Source of the DNA: Glycomyces niveus
GTDB taxonomy: Bacteria; Actinomycetota; Actinomycetes; Mycobacteriales; Micromonosporaceae
Assembly: GCF_017592475.1 (NCBI RefSeq)
Contig: NZ_JAGFNP010000010.1
Span: 1-64,000, forward strand
Direction of reading: 5' to 3'
DNA: 64,000 bases
Numbering within the stretch: position 1 is the stretch's first letter; the number at the start of each line of letters is the position of its first letter. The notes under the pieces were generated by a model. It was given only the letters and a program-made list of their open reading frames with translations, ran no database searches and was not told the DNA's origin. Of the stretch, positions 20,838-29,225 are shown piece after piece. The translations under genes were made by a program, and so were the position numbers.

Positions 20838-21236
20838 GTGAAGACCCCAGGCGAAGACCAGAACCGCCGGCTCCTGCGCGCCCGCGACGCCATGGACCGC
20901 GACTTCGCCCAGCCCCTCGACGTCCCGGCGCTCGCCCGCGTCGCCCTCATGTCCCCCGCGCACTTCAGCCGCCGGTTCCGCGCCGCCTTCGGCGAGACCC
21001 CGCACCGCTACCTCCAGCGCCGCCGCATCGAACGCGCCTGCGCGATGCTCCGCGACACCACTGCCCCCGTCACCGAAATCTCGCTCGCAGTCGGCTTCGA
21101 CAGCCTCGGTACCTTCAGCCGCACCTTCACCGCGATCATCGGCCGCTCCCCCACCCGGTACCGGGCCGACAGCGCCCCGATCAACGCGCCGAGCTGCTTC
21201 GTGCGGTCCTGGACCCGACCGAGCAGTTTCGGATAA
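20838..21236 (+). CDS. AraC-type helix-turn-helix regulator
   Basis: This 132-residue protein consists only of the AraC DNA-binding domain: two helix-turn-helix units (VPALARVALMSPAHFSRRF near residue 30, and VTEISLAVGFDSLGTFSRTF near 78) and the family end GRSPTRYR. No sensor domain is fused. The GTG start at 20838 is preferred because GGAGG ends exactly where an ATG at 20832 begins. It is followed after 34 bp by a VOC protein gene on the same strand. AraC/VOC pairs of this kind are common in actinobacteria, and the VOC protein may supply or change the ligand. Confidence 0.88.
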   Translation: MKTPGEDQNRRLLRARDAMDRDFAQPLDVPALARVALMSPAHFSRRFRAAFGETPHRYLQRRRIERACAMLRDTTAPVTEISLAVGFDSLGTFSRTFTAIIGRSPTRYRADSAPINAPSCFVRSWTRPSSFG

Positions 21237-21270
21237 GCGCACCGGGCCAAGGCCCCCCTAGGCTGGTGCC

Positions 21271-21687
21271 ATGTTCACAGGCATCAGCATTCACACCGTG
21301 TTCGTCCTCGACCAGGAGGAGGCGATCGACTTCTACGTCGGCAAGCTCGGCTTCGAAGTCTCCTCGGACGTCGACCTCGGCTTCATGCGCTGGCTGACGG
21401 TCGCGCCGCCGAACCAGCCCGAGCGCAGCATCCTCCTCGAGGTCCCCGGCCCGCCCTCGCAGAGCGACGAGACGGCCGCGGTCATCCGCGACCTGCTCAC
21501 CAAGGGCGCGCTCGGTTCGACCATCCTCACCACGGACGACTGCCGCGGCGACTACAAGCGCCTCAAGGACCTCGGCGTGGAGTTCACCGAGGAGCCGACA
21601 GAGCAGCCGTACGGCATCGACTGCGCGCTGCGCGACCCGTTCGGCAACCACATCCGCATCACCCAGCCGGGCGGCCCGGACGCCTGA
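21271..21687 (+). CDS. VOC (glyoxalase/bleomycin-resistance fold) protein
   Basis: This 138-residue protein has the paired beta-alpha-beta-beta-beta modules of the vicinal oxygen chelate fold: VFVLDQEEAIDFYVGKLGFE in the first and RLKDLGVEFTEEP with RDPFGNHIRI in the second. Candidate metal ligands are His 8, Glu 57 and the Asp or Asn of the last motif. Family members include glyoxalases, dioxygenases and antibiotic-binding proteins, so the reaction is not known. It is probably co-transcribed with the AraC regulator upstream. A hairpin follows at 21695-21727. Confidence 0.88.
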   Translation: MFTGISIHTVFVLDQEEAIDFYVGKLGFEVSSDVDLGFMRWLTVAPPNQPERSILLEVPGPPSQSDETAAVIRDLLTKGALGSTILTTDDCRGDYKRLKDLGVEFTEEPTEQPYGIDCALRDPFGNHIRITQPGGPDA

Positions 21688-21694
21688 CGCGCGG

Positions 21695-21727
21695 CGCCGC
21701 CCGGGCGTCCCGCACGCTCGGGCGGCG
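21695..21727 (+). terminator. Hairpin after the VOC gene
   Basis: CGCCGCCCG pairs with CGGGCGGCG around a 15-base loop just after the stop codon. No U-run follows, as is usual in GC-rich actinobacteria. Confidence 0.5.
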
Positions 21728-21786
21728 AGGGTTCGCCCCCCGCTGCAGCGGGTATTCCCCGTGCGCATCCGTCTTGAGGAGGGGTC

Positions 21787-22233
21787 ATGGACGAGAGCAT
21801 GGAGCGGCAAGAGCGCATCGTCGTCGGCGTGGACGGGTCCGGGCCCTCGATCAAGGCCCTCGAATGGGCCATCGAGCAGGCACGCCGCACCGGCGCCAAG
21901 GTCGAGGCCGTGCAGGCCTGGGAAGTGCCGACCATGTACGGCAGCGGCATGATGGTCCTGCCCGGGGGCGAGGAGTTCGACAAGTCCGCGAGGGAGTCCC
22001 TCGAGGCGGCGGTCGACAACGCCCTCGGCGCGCAGCGGGACGTGGAGGTCGAGCACCACACCATCGGCGGCCACCCCGCCAAGTCGCTCATCGACATGGC
22101 GGAGGGCGCCGACCTGCTGGTGGTGGGCAGCCGCGGGCACGGCGGTTTCGTCGGGACCCTGATCGGGTCGGTGAGCCACTACTGCGTCAGCCACGCCAGC
22201 TGCCCGGTGGTGGTCGTCCGCGAAACGGACTGA
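21787..22233 (+). CDS. Universal stress protein (UspA family)
   Basis: This 148-residue single UspA domain begins RIVVGVDGSGPSIKALEWA and ends with the ATP-binding loop VVGSRGHGGFVGTLIGSVS followed by SCPVVVV. The G-2x-G-9x-G(S) pattern means that it probably binds ATP. Such proteins accumulate under starvation, hypoxia or other stress and act by protein contacts. The start has a strong GAGGAGGGG ribosome binding site. It is a single gene, 12 bp from the convergent GH43 gene. Confidence 0.93.
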   Translation: MDESMERQERIVVGVDGSGPSIKALEWAIEQARRTGAKVEAVQAWEVPTMYGSGMMVLPGGEEFDKSARESLEAAVDNALGAQRDVEVEHHTIGGHPAKSLIDMAEGADLLVVGSRGHGGFVGTLIGSVSHYCVSHASCPVVVVRETD

Positions 22234-22245
22234 ACGGCGGGCCGG

Positions 22246-23718
22246 TTACTCCGTCGGGCGGTAACGGTATTCGCGCAGCAGCGAGCCGCCGCCCACCGCG
22301 CCCACGCCGAGCATCCGGCCCGTGAACCCGGTCGCCACCTCGGTCGAGAGGTAGCGGCCGTCGAGCCTGCCCAGCTCCACGAAGTCCTCGCCGTTCTTGA
22401 CCGAGAGCACGATGTCGTCCGGTCCGATGGCCGTCAGGGTCTCGGCGTCCGGCTCGACCGCATCGATCCGCAGCACGAGCGGGCCTTCCGGCGCGGGCGC
22501 CGAACCGAGCAGGGCGGTGGCGCCGCTCAGCCGCGCTTCCGCGCGCACTTCACCGTTCTCGCAGGTCAGGCCGTACCAGTGGCGTTCATCGAGCCACAGG
22601 ACGAAGCGGCCGGTGTCCTCGAACTCCGCTTCAGCGCTCCACCGCAGGTCGCGCACGCGGGTGCAGAGCAGCCCGGGCGAGCCGTCGCCCGGGTCGCGGA
22701 GGTTGAGGCCCTCGCCGGTGCGCTCGGCGACCGCGTCAGGCTCGCTCGACGCTGCGACCCAGCGCAGATCCCAAGCCTCCGAAGCGAAGTCGTCCACGAA
22801 CGTCGTGTCGTCGGGGGTGAAGTCGTAGCGGTGCTCGTCGAACACGGGCCAGCCGTCGACCCAGTCGACGCCGGCCAGGAACGTCTCGCGGCCGAGCACG
22901 TGGAACTGCGGCGTGAATCCGCGCGGGCGCACCGCGAGGTAGACGGCCGCCCACTCGCCGGTGGCGGTCTGGACCAGGTCGGCGTGGCCGGTGTTCTGCA
23001 CCGGGAGCGCCGTCGAGCGGTGCGAGAAGACCGGGTTCGAAGGGCAGGCCTCCCAAGGGCCCTCGGGGTGCTCGGCGCGCGCGAAGGTGACCGAGTGGCC
23101 GCGTTCGGTGCCGCCCTCGGCCAGCATCAGGTACCAGTGGTCGCCGACCCGGTGCATATGGGGCGCTTCGCAAGCGGCGAGTCCCGTGCCCTGCCAGACG
23201 AGGTACGGCTCGCCCTTCATCTCGCCGGTGTCCGGGTCGATCCGGGCCTGCAGGATGCCCTTGAGGTCGGAGCCGGCGACGCCGCCCGTCCAGGACAGGT
23301 AGCACTCGCCGTCGTCGCCCCAGCACAGGTCGGGGTCGATGCCGGCCGCTTCGCGCACGAACACCGGCTCGCTCCACTCCCCGGCCGGGTCCTCGGCGGA
23401 GACGATGAGCTGGCCGCGGGAGTCGTAGACGTTCGTGGTGACGTAGTAGAAGCGGCCGCCGTGGTGGCGCAGGGTCGGGCCGTAGATCCCGCCCGAGGCG
23501 GTGCCGCCGCCGGGGACGAACTGGCTGCGCCGGTCGAGGATGTTGCCGATCTGCTTCCAGTGCACGAGGTCGCGGCTGTGGAAGATCGGGGCGCCGGGGA
23601 AGTACTCGAAGCTGGAGTGGGCGAGGTAGTAGTCCTCGCCCACGCGGCAGATCGACGGGTCCGGGTGGAAGCCGGAGACGATCGGATGCTCGGCCCCGGA
23701 CACGGCTTGACGGCTCAC
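22246..23718 (-). CDS. GH43 family beta-xylosidase / arabinofuranosidase
   Basis: The 490-residue protein has an N-terminal five-bladed propeller with the three GH43 acids: general base Asp 20 in GFHPDPS, pKa-tuning Asp 128 in GIDPDLC, and general acid Glu 184 in ACEAPH. A C-terminal beta-sandwich (from about residue 310, DDFASEAWDLRWV) is the usual accessory domain of xylosidase-type members. It has no signal peptide, so it cleaves imported xylo- or arabino-oligosaccharides in the cytoplasm. The GTG start follows AAGGGGAG. Its promoter overlaps an inverted repeat, which points to sugar-responsive repression. It would complement the secreted GH30 xylanase encoded at 39 kb. Confidence 0.9.
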   Translation of the reverse strand: MSRQAVSGAEHPIVSGFHPDPSICRVGEDYYLAHSSFEYFPGAPIFHSRDLVHWKQIGNILDRRSQFVPGGGTASGGIYGPTLRHHGGRFYYVTTNVYDSRGQLIVSAEDPAGEWSEPVFVREAAGIDPDLCWGDDGECYLSWTGGVAGSDLKGILQARIDPDTGEMKGEPYLVWQGTGLAACEAPHMHRVGDHWYLMLAEGGTERGHSVTFARAEHPEGPWEACPSNPVFSHRSTALPVQNTGHADLVQTATGEWAAVYLAVRPRGFTPQFHVLGRETFLAGVDWVDGWPVFDEHRYDFTPDDTTFVDDFASEAWDLRWVAASSEPDAVAERTGEGLNLRDPGDGSPGLLCTRVRDLRWSAEAEFEDTGRFVLWLDERHWYGLTCENGEVRAEARLSGATALLGSAPAPEGPLVLRIDAVEPDAETLTAIGPDDIVLSVKNGEDFVELGRLDGRYLSTEVATGFTGRMLGVGAVGGGSLLREYRYRPTE

Positions 23719-23748
23719 GCTGCTCCCCTTAGTCGGCACAGGGCACCA

Positions 23749-23777
23749 GACTAAGTTGTGTCGCCAAACTTTGTCAA
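23749..23777 (-). promoter_or_regulatory. Promoter and operator of the GH43 gene
   Basis: On the minus strand TTGACA (23777-23772) and TTAGTC (23754-23749) are 17 bases apart. ACTAAGTT (23750-23757) and AACTTTGT (23767-23774) form an inverted repeat (7 of 8 positions) that covers the whole promoter, so a bound repressor would block RNA polymerase. Confidence 0.55.
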
Positions 23778-23826
23778 CCGCGCACAGCCCACCGCGCATG
23801 AGCGCCGCTCGCCTCCTGTTCGAATC

Positions 23827-23938
23827 CGGATTTTCGTCGGACCCCTATGGGACCCTGTCCTTTTTCACTGGTAGTGGCGAAGGTGGGACTGGGCGGGTAC
23901 CCGGGGCCACCCGTATGCCCGCCCGGCGGCGGCATCAC
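23827..23938. repeat. Dispersed repeat family II, degenerate intergenic copy
   Basis: The order TCCGGATT, TCGGACCC, TATGGGA, GTCCTTTTTC, GGGCGGGTAC and GGGGCCAC follows the copies at 14909-15004 and 46401-46498 with small insertions. It lies between the GH43 and ABC exporter genes. The rest of the 226-bp gap holds only the GH43 promoter. Confidence 0.6.
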
Positions 23939-23944
23939 CGCACC

Positions 23945-25699
23945 TCACACCGCCGCGTGCTGCACACCCCACGTCCGCGCGTACCGGCCCGAGCGCTCGA
24001 GCAGCTCCTCATGCGTGCCCTGCTCGGTGATCCGCCCGTGCTCGAGCACCACGATCACGTCCGCGCGTCGGATCGTGCTGAGCCGGTGCGCCACCACCAG
24101 CGTCGTGCGCCCGCGCATCAGTGTCTCGAGCGCGCCCTGGATGTGCCGCTCCGACTCCGAGTCGAGCGCGCTCGTCGCCTCGTCCAGGAACAGGATCCGC
24201 GGATCGCGGATGAGCGCCCGCGCGATCGACAGGCGCTGGCGCTGCCCGCCCGAAAGCCGCGCGCCCCGCTCGCCGACCACGGTGTGCCACCCGTCCGCAA
24301 GGGCCTCGACGAAGTCGAGGGCGTTCGCGTCGCGCAGCGCCTGCCGCACCCGCTCGTCGTCGATCGGCCCGAGCCCGTACGTGATGTTGTCGCGCACCGA
24401 GCCCTCGAACAGGACCGAGTCCTGCGGCACCACCGAGACGTGCCGCCGCACCGACCGCATGTCCAGCGCCTCCATGTCCGCGCCGTCGAGCAGCACGGTG
24501 CCACTCTCGGGCCGGAGGAGGCCGAGCACGGTGTTCATCATCGTGGACTTGCCCGAACCGGAGGGCCCGACGAGCGCCACGGTCCTGCCCGCCGCGATCT
24601 CGAGGTCGACCGCATCGAGGGCGGGCGCGCCGCCGTCCGGGTACCGCACGGTGACGCCGCGCAGCTCGATCCGGCCCTCCACACTATCCACAGTGGGCTT
24701 GCCTTCGTTGTACTCGACGTCGGGGTCCTCGAGGACCTCCGCGATCGACCGCACCGACTCGGTGCCGCGCGCCGTGATCGGCACGAGGTTGAGCACCGAG
24801 CCGACCGCGCCGGTGAGCATCGAGAAGTAGGTGCCGAGCACCACGACCTGTCCGGCCGAGATGGGCGCCCACTCCAGCAGGGCGACCATGGCCGCGAGCA
24901 GCAGGCACCCGACCGACAAGAGCTGCATGGAGACCCAGCTCGCGGCCCCGAACTGGCTGTTGAGCACGTCGAGGCGCAGGCCGCGATGGCGCACCTCCTC
25001 GGCGACCTCCGAGACCCGCCCGGCGGCGACGTGCTCGAGCCCGTGCGCGCGGGTGATCGGCATGAGCGCGGCCATCTCGCCGACGCGCGCCGAGAACGCC
25101 TCCATCTCGCGCCGGAACTCCTGGTTGCGCTCCTGCGTGCGGCGGCGCAGGAACCACCAGACGCCGACACCGCACGGCAGCGAGAGCGCGAAGACCGGCA
25201 GGAACTGCGGCACCGTCAGCGCGGTCATGGTGATCGCGCCGGCGAAGACGAACACCGCGGAGAGGAACGGCCCGCCCGACTGGGCGAACATCATCTCCAC
25301 GTTCTCGACGTCGCGCACGACCTTGCTCTGGATGATCGAGGCGTTCGAGCGGGAGTGGAACCCGATGGACAGGAGCTGGAGCCGCGCGGCGAGCGCGTTG
25401 CGGAAGTCGGCGCCGAGGGAGCGGATCGCGCCCATGTAGAGGCGCACGAACCACACGTGGGTGACGAGGTTCTGGAGGACGAGCACGCCCGCGCCGACGG
25501 CGAGCCAGCCGAGCGTGGAGAGCGGGCCGCCGTCGACGACGATGTCCACGGCCAGACCGGTGATGACCGGCATGAGCCAGAGGGGGCTGTCTTTGACGGC
25601 GAAGAAGAGGGTGGCGGCGATGAGGCGGCCCCGCTTGGGGCGCAGCGTCCGCGCGACCGAGGCGAGCGGACGTTTCCCGTCGAGGGTGATGGATTCCAT
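23945..25699 (-). CDS. ABC exporter (fused membrane and ATPase domains)
   Basis: The 584-residue half-transporter has a six-helix membrane domain (about residues 15-310) and an ATPase domain with Walker A GPSGSGKST, Q-loop VPQDSVLF, signature RLSGGQRQR, Walker B ILFLDEATSALD and the H-loop VAHRLST. Two copies would form the exporter. Substrates of this class include lipids, drugs and peptides; nothing nearby identifies it. The start is set at ATG 25699 because the chain then has family length; an ATG at 25819 would add 40 untypical residues. The ribosome binding site is weak, and a perfect hairpin-forming palindrome overlaps the start codon. Confidence 0.88.
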   Translation of the reverse strand: MESITLDGKRPLASVARTLRPKRGRLIAATLFFAVKDSPLWLMPVITGLAVDIVVDGGPLSTLGWLAVGAGVLVLQNLVTHVWFVRLYMGAIRSLGADFRNALAARLQLLSIGFHSRSNASIIQSKVVRDVENVEMMFAQSGGPFLSAVFVFAGAITMTALTVPQFLPVFALSLPCGVGVWWFLRRRTQERNQEFRREMEAFSARVGEMAALMPITRAHGLEHVAAGRVSEVAEEVRHRGLRLDVLNSQFGAASWVSMQLLSVGCLLLAAMVALLEWAPISAGQVVVLGTYFSMLTGAVGSVLNLVPITARGTESVRSIAEVLEDPDVEYNEGKPTVDSVEGRIELRGVTVRYPDGGAPALDAVDLEIAAGRTVALVGPSGSGKSTMMNTVLGLLRPESGTVLLDGADMEALDMRSVRRHVSVVPQDSVLFEGSVRDNITYGLGPIDDERVRQALRDANALDFVEALADGWHTVVGERGARLSGGQRQRLSIARALIRDPRILFLDEATSALDSESERHIQGALETLMRGRTTLVVAHRLSTIRRADVIVVLEHGRITEQGTHEELLERSGRYARTWGVQHAAV

Positions 25700-25710
25700 T
25701 GCGGCAATGG
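25696..25710. promoter_or_regulatory. Palindrome over the ABC exporter start codon
   Basis: CCATTG and CAATGG flank CGG, with the ATG inside one arm. In RNA it would fold into a small stem that hides the start; as DNA it could be an operator. Confidence 0.35.
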
Positions 25711-25874
25711 CCCCATGTTCTATTCGTGGGTTCGGCTTGGGCGGCAACGGGTCCGAGATGGGGTCGGGAGACCGCCGCCGCGCGGTGCCCCGCGACGCAC
25801 CGTAGCCGCGTGGAGTCACCGCCCTCGACCATAACCCCGGCCCCCGGAATCCGCCTCCGCTTTACCGGTACGTC

Positions 25875-25904
25875 ACAGGCCGCCGCCCGAAGACGGCGGC
25901 CTGT
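25875..25904 (-). terminator. Terminator of the P450 operon
   Basis: ACAGGCCGCCG and CGGCGGCCTGT pair around an 8-base loop downstream of the ferredoxin reductase stop codon. Confidence 0.75.
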
Positions 25905-25937
25905 CCCCTTCTGCCCAGGTCACGGGCGGTATAGGCG

Positions 25938-27101
25938 TTACGCGTAGGCGATCTCGGCGCGGCGCAGGCGGGCCTGCTTCGGCATGTTCCAGCCGACGAT
26001 CGCGCTCACGCGGCCGTTCTCGGTGCAGCGCAGCACGAACCGGCCGTCGGCCGGGTCCCCTTCGACCACTTCGGTGTCGGCGTGCGGACCCGGTAGGCCG
26101 TACACCTGGATCTTCACGTCGAACTGGTCGGTCCAGAAGTACGGAACCGGCTCGTACGCGCCGGCCGCGCCGAGGATGCCGGCGGCGACGGCTCCGGCCT
26201 GCTCGGTGGCGTTCGTGCGGTTCTCGAGCCGCAGCGAGCGCCCGAGCCCGCGGTGATGCCAGCGCGCCACGTCCCCGACGGCCCAGATGCCTTCGGCGGC
26301 ACGGCAGTGCGCGTCGCAGACGACGCCGTCCTCGACCCGGAGCCCGGACCCGGCGAGCCATTCGGTGGCCGGCATGGACCCGATCGAGACGACGACCGCG
26401 TCGGCCGGGAGCACTTCCCCGGTGGCGAGGCGGACCCCGCTGACGCTGCCGCCCGTTTCGACCAGGCCGTCGACGCCGACGCCGGGGCGCAGGTCGACGC
26501 CGCGTTCGGCGTGGAGCGCGGCGAGCGCTTTGGCGGTGTCGGCGCCGATCTGTTGCTCCATGGGCGCGGCCTGCGGGCCGACGAGCGTCACCGATCCGCA
26601 GCGTTTCGTTGCGGTGGCGGCGATCTCGGTGCCGAGGACGCCGTCGCCGACGACCACGAGGCGGCGAGAAGCGGTCAGTTCGGCCTGCAGTGCGAGCGCG
26701 TCTTCCATGGTGCGCAGCAGGTGCACGCCAGAGAGCCCGGCGGTGCCGGGGAGGGCGCGCGGCCGCACGCCGGTGGCGATGACGATCGCGTCGGCGGCGA
26801 GCTCGCGTTCACGGTCGGTCTTGACCTGGCGCTTCGCGGCGTCGAGGCTGACGGCGGCTTCGCCGAGCACGAGGTCGATGTCCAGTTCGGACAATGTCGT
26901 CTCGGATCGGAGCCTGGCCCGTTCGGGCACCCAGTCGCCGCTGAGGACCTGCTTGGAGAGCGGCGGCCGGTCGTACGGCAGGTGCGCCTCAGCGCCGAGG
27001 AGCGTGAGCCGGCCTTCGAAACCCTTGCGGCGCAGCGCCTCAGCCGTGGCGAGGCCCGCGGCCGACGCGCCGACGACGAGCACGCTCGCCGGCGCGTTCA
27101 C
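25938..27101 (-). CDS. NAD(P)H-dependent ferredoxin reductase (FAD protein)
   Basis: The 387-residue flavoprotein has an N-terminal FAD motif (VLVVGASAAGLATAEALRR), the PYDRPPLSK stretch typical of P450-linked ferredoxin reductases, the second dinucleotide motif VVVGDGVLGTEIAA and the ATGVRPRALPG and IWAVGDVA segments. It passes electrons from NAD(P)H to a ferredoxin. The GTG start overlaps the stop of the ferredoxin gene by four bases (GTGA). With the P450 and ferredoxin genes upstream it completes a three-component monooxygenase chain. Confidence 0.92.
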   Translation of the reverse strand: MNAPASVLVVGASAAGLATAEALRRKGFEGRLTLLGAEAHLPYDRPPLSKQVLSGDWVPERARLRSETTLSELDIDLVLGEAAVSLDAAKRQVKTDRERELAADAIVIATGVRPRALPGTAGLSGVHLLRTMEDALALQAELTASRRLVVVGDGVLGTEIAATATKRCGSVTLVGPQAAPMEQQIGADTAKALAALHAERGVDLRPGVGVDGLVETGGSVSGVRLATGEVLPADAVVVSIGSMPATEWLAGSGLRVEDGVVCDAHCRAAEGIWAVGDVARWHHRGLGRSLRLENRTNATEQAGAVAAGILGAAGAYEPVPYFWTDQFDVKIQVYGLPGPHADTEVVEGDPADGRFVLRCTENGRVSAIVGWNMPKQARLRRAEIAYA

Positions 27102-27298
27102 GGCGTCTCGCTGAGCTCGATCGCGAGGGCCGGGCAGACGCCGGCGGCCTCGCGGACGGCGTCGAGCTGCTCGTCGCCGGGCGAGGGGTCGAGGAGGACG
27201 ACGATGCCGTCCTCGTCGCGCTGGTCGAAGACGTCGGGTGCGGCCATGACGCAGGATCCTGCGCCGCAGCATTTGTCTTCGTAGACGGTGATCTTTAT
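27098..27298 (-). CDS. [3Fe-4S] ferredoxin of the P450 operon, apparent ATA start
   Basis: This 66-residue ferredoxin has the pattern DKCCGAGSCVMAAPDVF and later AGVCPALAI, giving the C-X5-C-Xn-C-P set of single-cluster actinobacterial P450 ferredoxins. No ATG, GTG or TTG lies at the expected start. The codon there is ATA, six bases after AGGGAG and overlapping the TAA stop of the TetR gene (ATAA), just where an ATG start would be coupled. The next possible starts are more than 30 codons upstream inside the TetR gene. Its electrons go from the reductase to the P450. Confidence 0.85.
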   Translation of the reverse strand: MKITVYEDKCCGAGSCVMAAPDVFDQRDEDGIVVLLDPSPGDEQLDAVREAAGVCPALAIELSETP

Positions 27299-27978
27299 GG
27301 TGTGCTCCCTGGTGTTCCCGGGCCGCCGGCGGCGGCGTGGTGGGGGGCCTGCAGCAGGCCGACGATGGCGTCGACGAGCGCGTCCCCGGCTTCGCGCCAG
27401 GAGGAGCCGTAGACAGGCTCGCCCTTGGCGATCGCCGCCTCGCGGGCGGCGGGGGTGAGCACCATGAGCATCTGCACCATCTGGAACCGTTGCGCCGCCA
27501 CCGCTTCGGGCAGGTCCGGCAGGTACCGGCTGATGCCTTCGACGGTGAGGTCGAGCGATTCGGCCCGCAGCGCTTCCTCTTCGAGGATGGCGCGCAGCCG
27601 GGGGTCGAACTGGACCTGGGCGGCGAAGCGCGCGAACCACGAGGGCCGACCGAGCGAGTCGTAGTGCTCGGTGACCGGCACGACCAGGCATGCGACCCAG
27701 TCGCGGAGGTCCTCGGAGTCCTTGATGGCGGCGTACATGCGGGCGCGCAGCGGCTCCATCGCCGTCACATGGCGGCGGACGATCTCGCGGATGAGGTCGG
27801 CCTTCGCGCCGAAGTGGTAGCCGACGGCGGCGTTGTTGCCCTGGCCGGCGGCTTCGCTGATCTGGCGGTTGGAGACGGCCTGAACGCCCTGCTCGGCGAA
27901 CAGGCGCTCGGCGGCGGTGACGATGGCGTCGCGGGTGGCCGCGGCGCGTTCGGTGCGCTTGGTGCTCGTCGTGTTCAT
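27295..27978 (-). CDS. TetR-family regulator inside the P450 operon
   Basis: The 227-residue protein has a TetR helix-turn-helix (IVTAAERLFAEQGVQAVSNR, then ISEAAGQGNNAAVGYHFGAKADLI) and a long ligand domain. It starts one base after the P450 stop codon and its own stop overlaps the ferredoxin start, so it is embedded in the operon rather than divergent. It probably represses its own operon through the palindrome at 29247-29266 and is released by the P450 substrate or product. The ligand is unknown. Confidence 0.9.
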   Translation of the reverse strand: MNTTSTKRTERAAATRDAIVTAAERLFAEQGVQAVSNRQISEAAGQGNNAAVGYHFGAKADLIREIVRRHVTAMEPLRARMYAAIKDSEDLRDWVACLVVPVTEHYDSLGRPSWFARFAAQVQFDPRLRAILEEEALRAESLDLTVEGISRYLPDLPEAVAAQRFQMVQMLMVLTPAAREAAIAKGEPVYGSSWREAGDALVDAIVGLLQAPHHAAAGGPGTPGSTP

Positions 27979-27979
27979 G

Positions 27980-29188
27980 TCACCATCTAACCGGGACGGC
28001 GACCAATCCCCCCACGAGCAGGCCCTCGACCTTCTCGAGGTCGCTCTCGGGGACGGCGAGCTCCAGGGTGGGGAGCTTGCGCAGCAGCACTTCGAGGGTG
28101 ACTTGGAGTTCGGTGCGGGCGAGCGCCTGCCCGAGGCAGGAGTGGAGGCCGGCGCCGAAGGCCAAGTGCGGGTTGGGGGTGCGGGCGAGGTCCATCTCGG
28201 CGGCGTTGTCGAAGACGGCCTCGTCGCGGTTGGCGGCGGCCATGGAGCAGACCACGGTGGTCCCGGGCGCGATCGTCTCACCTGCGATCGCGATCTCCTG
28301 GTCGACGTAGCGGATCATGCCGAACCCGGCGTTGACGTCGAGGCGCAGCGCCTCTTCGACGGCGGGCCGCACGAGGGTCGGGTCGGCGAGCAGCGCCTCC
28401 CAGCGGCTGCGGTCGGCGAGCAGCATGGCGGTCATCTTGCCGATCATGTTGGCGGTGGTCTCGTGCCCGGCGACGAGGAGGCCCTGGCCGGTGGCGATGA
28501 GCGCGGCGTCGGGGAAGGGGAACTCGGGGTCGTTGGCGAGCTCCGAGAGGAGGTCGTCGCCGGGGTGCTCGCGCTTGGCGGCGACGTGGGCGGCGAGGTA
28601 GGCGGTGAACTCCGCTTGGGAGGCGCGCATCTCGTCGGCGGTGTACCGGTCGAGGTTGAGCATGGTGTCCGACCAGTACGAGAACTTGTCGCGGTCGGAT
28701 TCGGGGACGCCGAGGATCTCGCAGATCACCCAGACCGGGAGCGGGAAGCCGAGGTCGGCCTTGAGGTCGGCGGGCGCGCCCTTGGCGGTCATCTCATTGA
28801 CGAGTCGCTCGGCGGTCTCGGCGATGCGGGGGCGCAGGCGCGCCATCTGCTTGGCGGTGAACCACTTGTTGAGCTGGCGGCGCCACACGAGGTGGCCTTC
28901 GCCCGAGCCGGGCAGGACGGCGGCCATCTCGGAGTTGGTGAGCGCGTCGTACTCGCCCGCGGAGATGCGGGCGGCGTCTTCGCCGGTGCCGCTGCGCTCG
29001 AAGCGGGGGTCGGCGAGCAGGGCCTTGACGTCGTCGTAGCGGGTGAGCAGGCGGGCGGCGTCGCCGCTGGGGAAGGTCACGTGGGCGACGGGGCACTTGC
29101 CGCGCAGCTCGGCCCATGCGGCGGGCGGCTCCAGGGTGTGCTCGTTGGGAAGCGGGTATTTCAGCACTTCTGCGTGCTCTTGAACCAT
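27980..29188 (-). CDS. Cytochrome P450
   Basis: The 402-residue soluble P450 has the I-helix oxygen-activation motif AGHETT, the K-helix EALR and the heme loop FGAGLHSCLG with the ligand Cys at about residue 351. Its length is that of bacterial class I enzymes, which take electrons from a ferredoxin and its reductase, both encoded downstream. The start is the ATG after GAGGAGGC. The substrate cannot be read from sequence; no biosynthetic genes adjoin, so a role in catabolism or detoxification, induced through the embedded TetR regulator, is the simplest view. Confidence 0.93.
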   Translation of the reverse strand: MVQEHAEVLKYPLPNEHTLEPPAAWAELRGKCPVAHVTFPSGDAARLLTRYDDVKALLADPRFERSGTGEDAARISAGEYDALTNSEMAAVLPGSGEGHLVWRRQLNKWFTAKQMARLRPRIAETAERLVNEMTAKGAPADLKADLGFPLPVWVICEILGVPESDRDKFSYWSDTMLNLDRYTADEMRASQAEFTAYLAAHVAAKREHPGDDLLSELANDPEFPFPDAALIATGQGLLVAGHETTANMIGKMTAMLLADRSRWEALLADPTLVRPAVEEALRLDVNAGFGMIRYVDQEIAIAGETIAPGTTVVCSMAAANRDEAVFDNAAEMDLARTPNPHLAFGAGLHSCLGQALARTELQVTLEVLLRKLPTLELAVPESDLEKVEGLLVGGLVAVPVRW

Positions 29189-29225
29189 TGCGATGCCTCC
29201 TCGGCTTCGGCGACGATTTCGCCCT

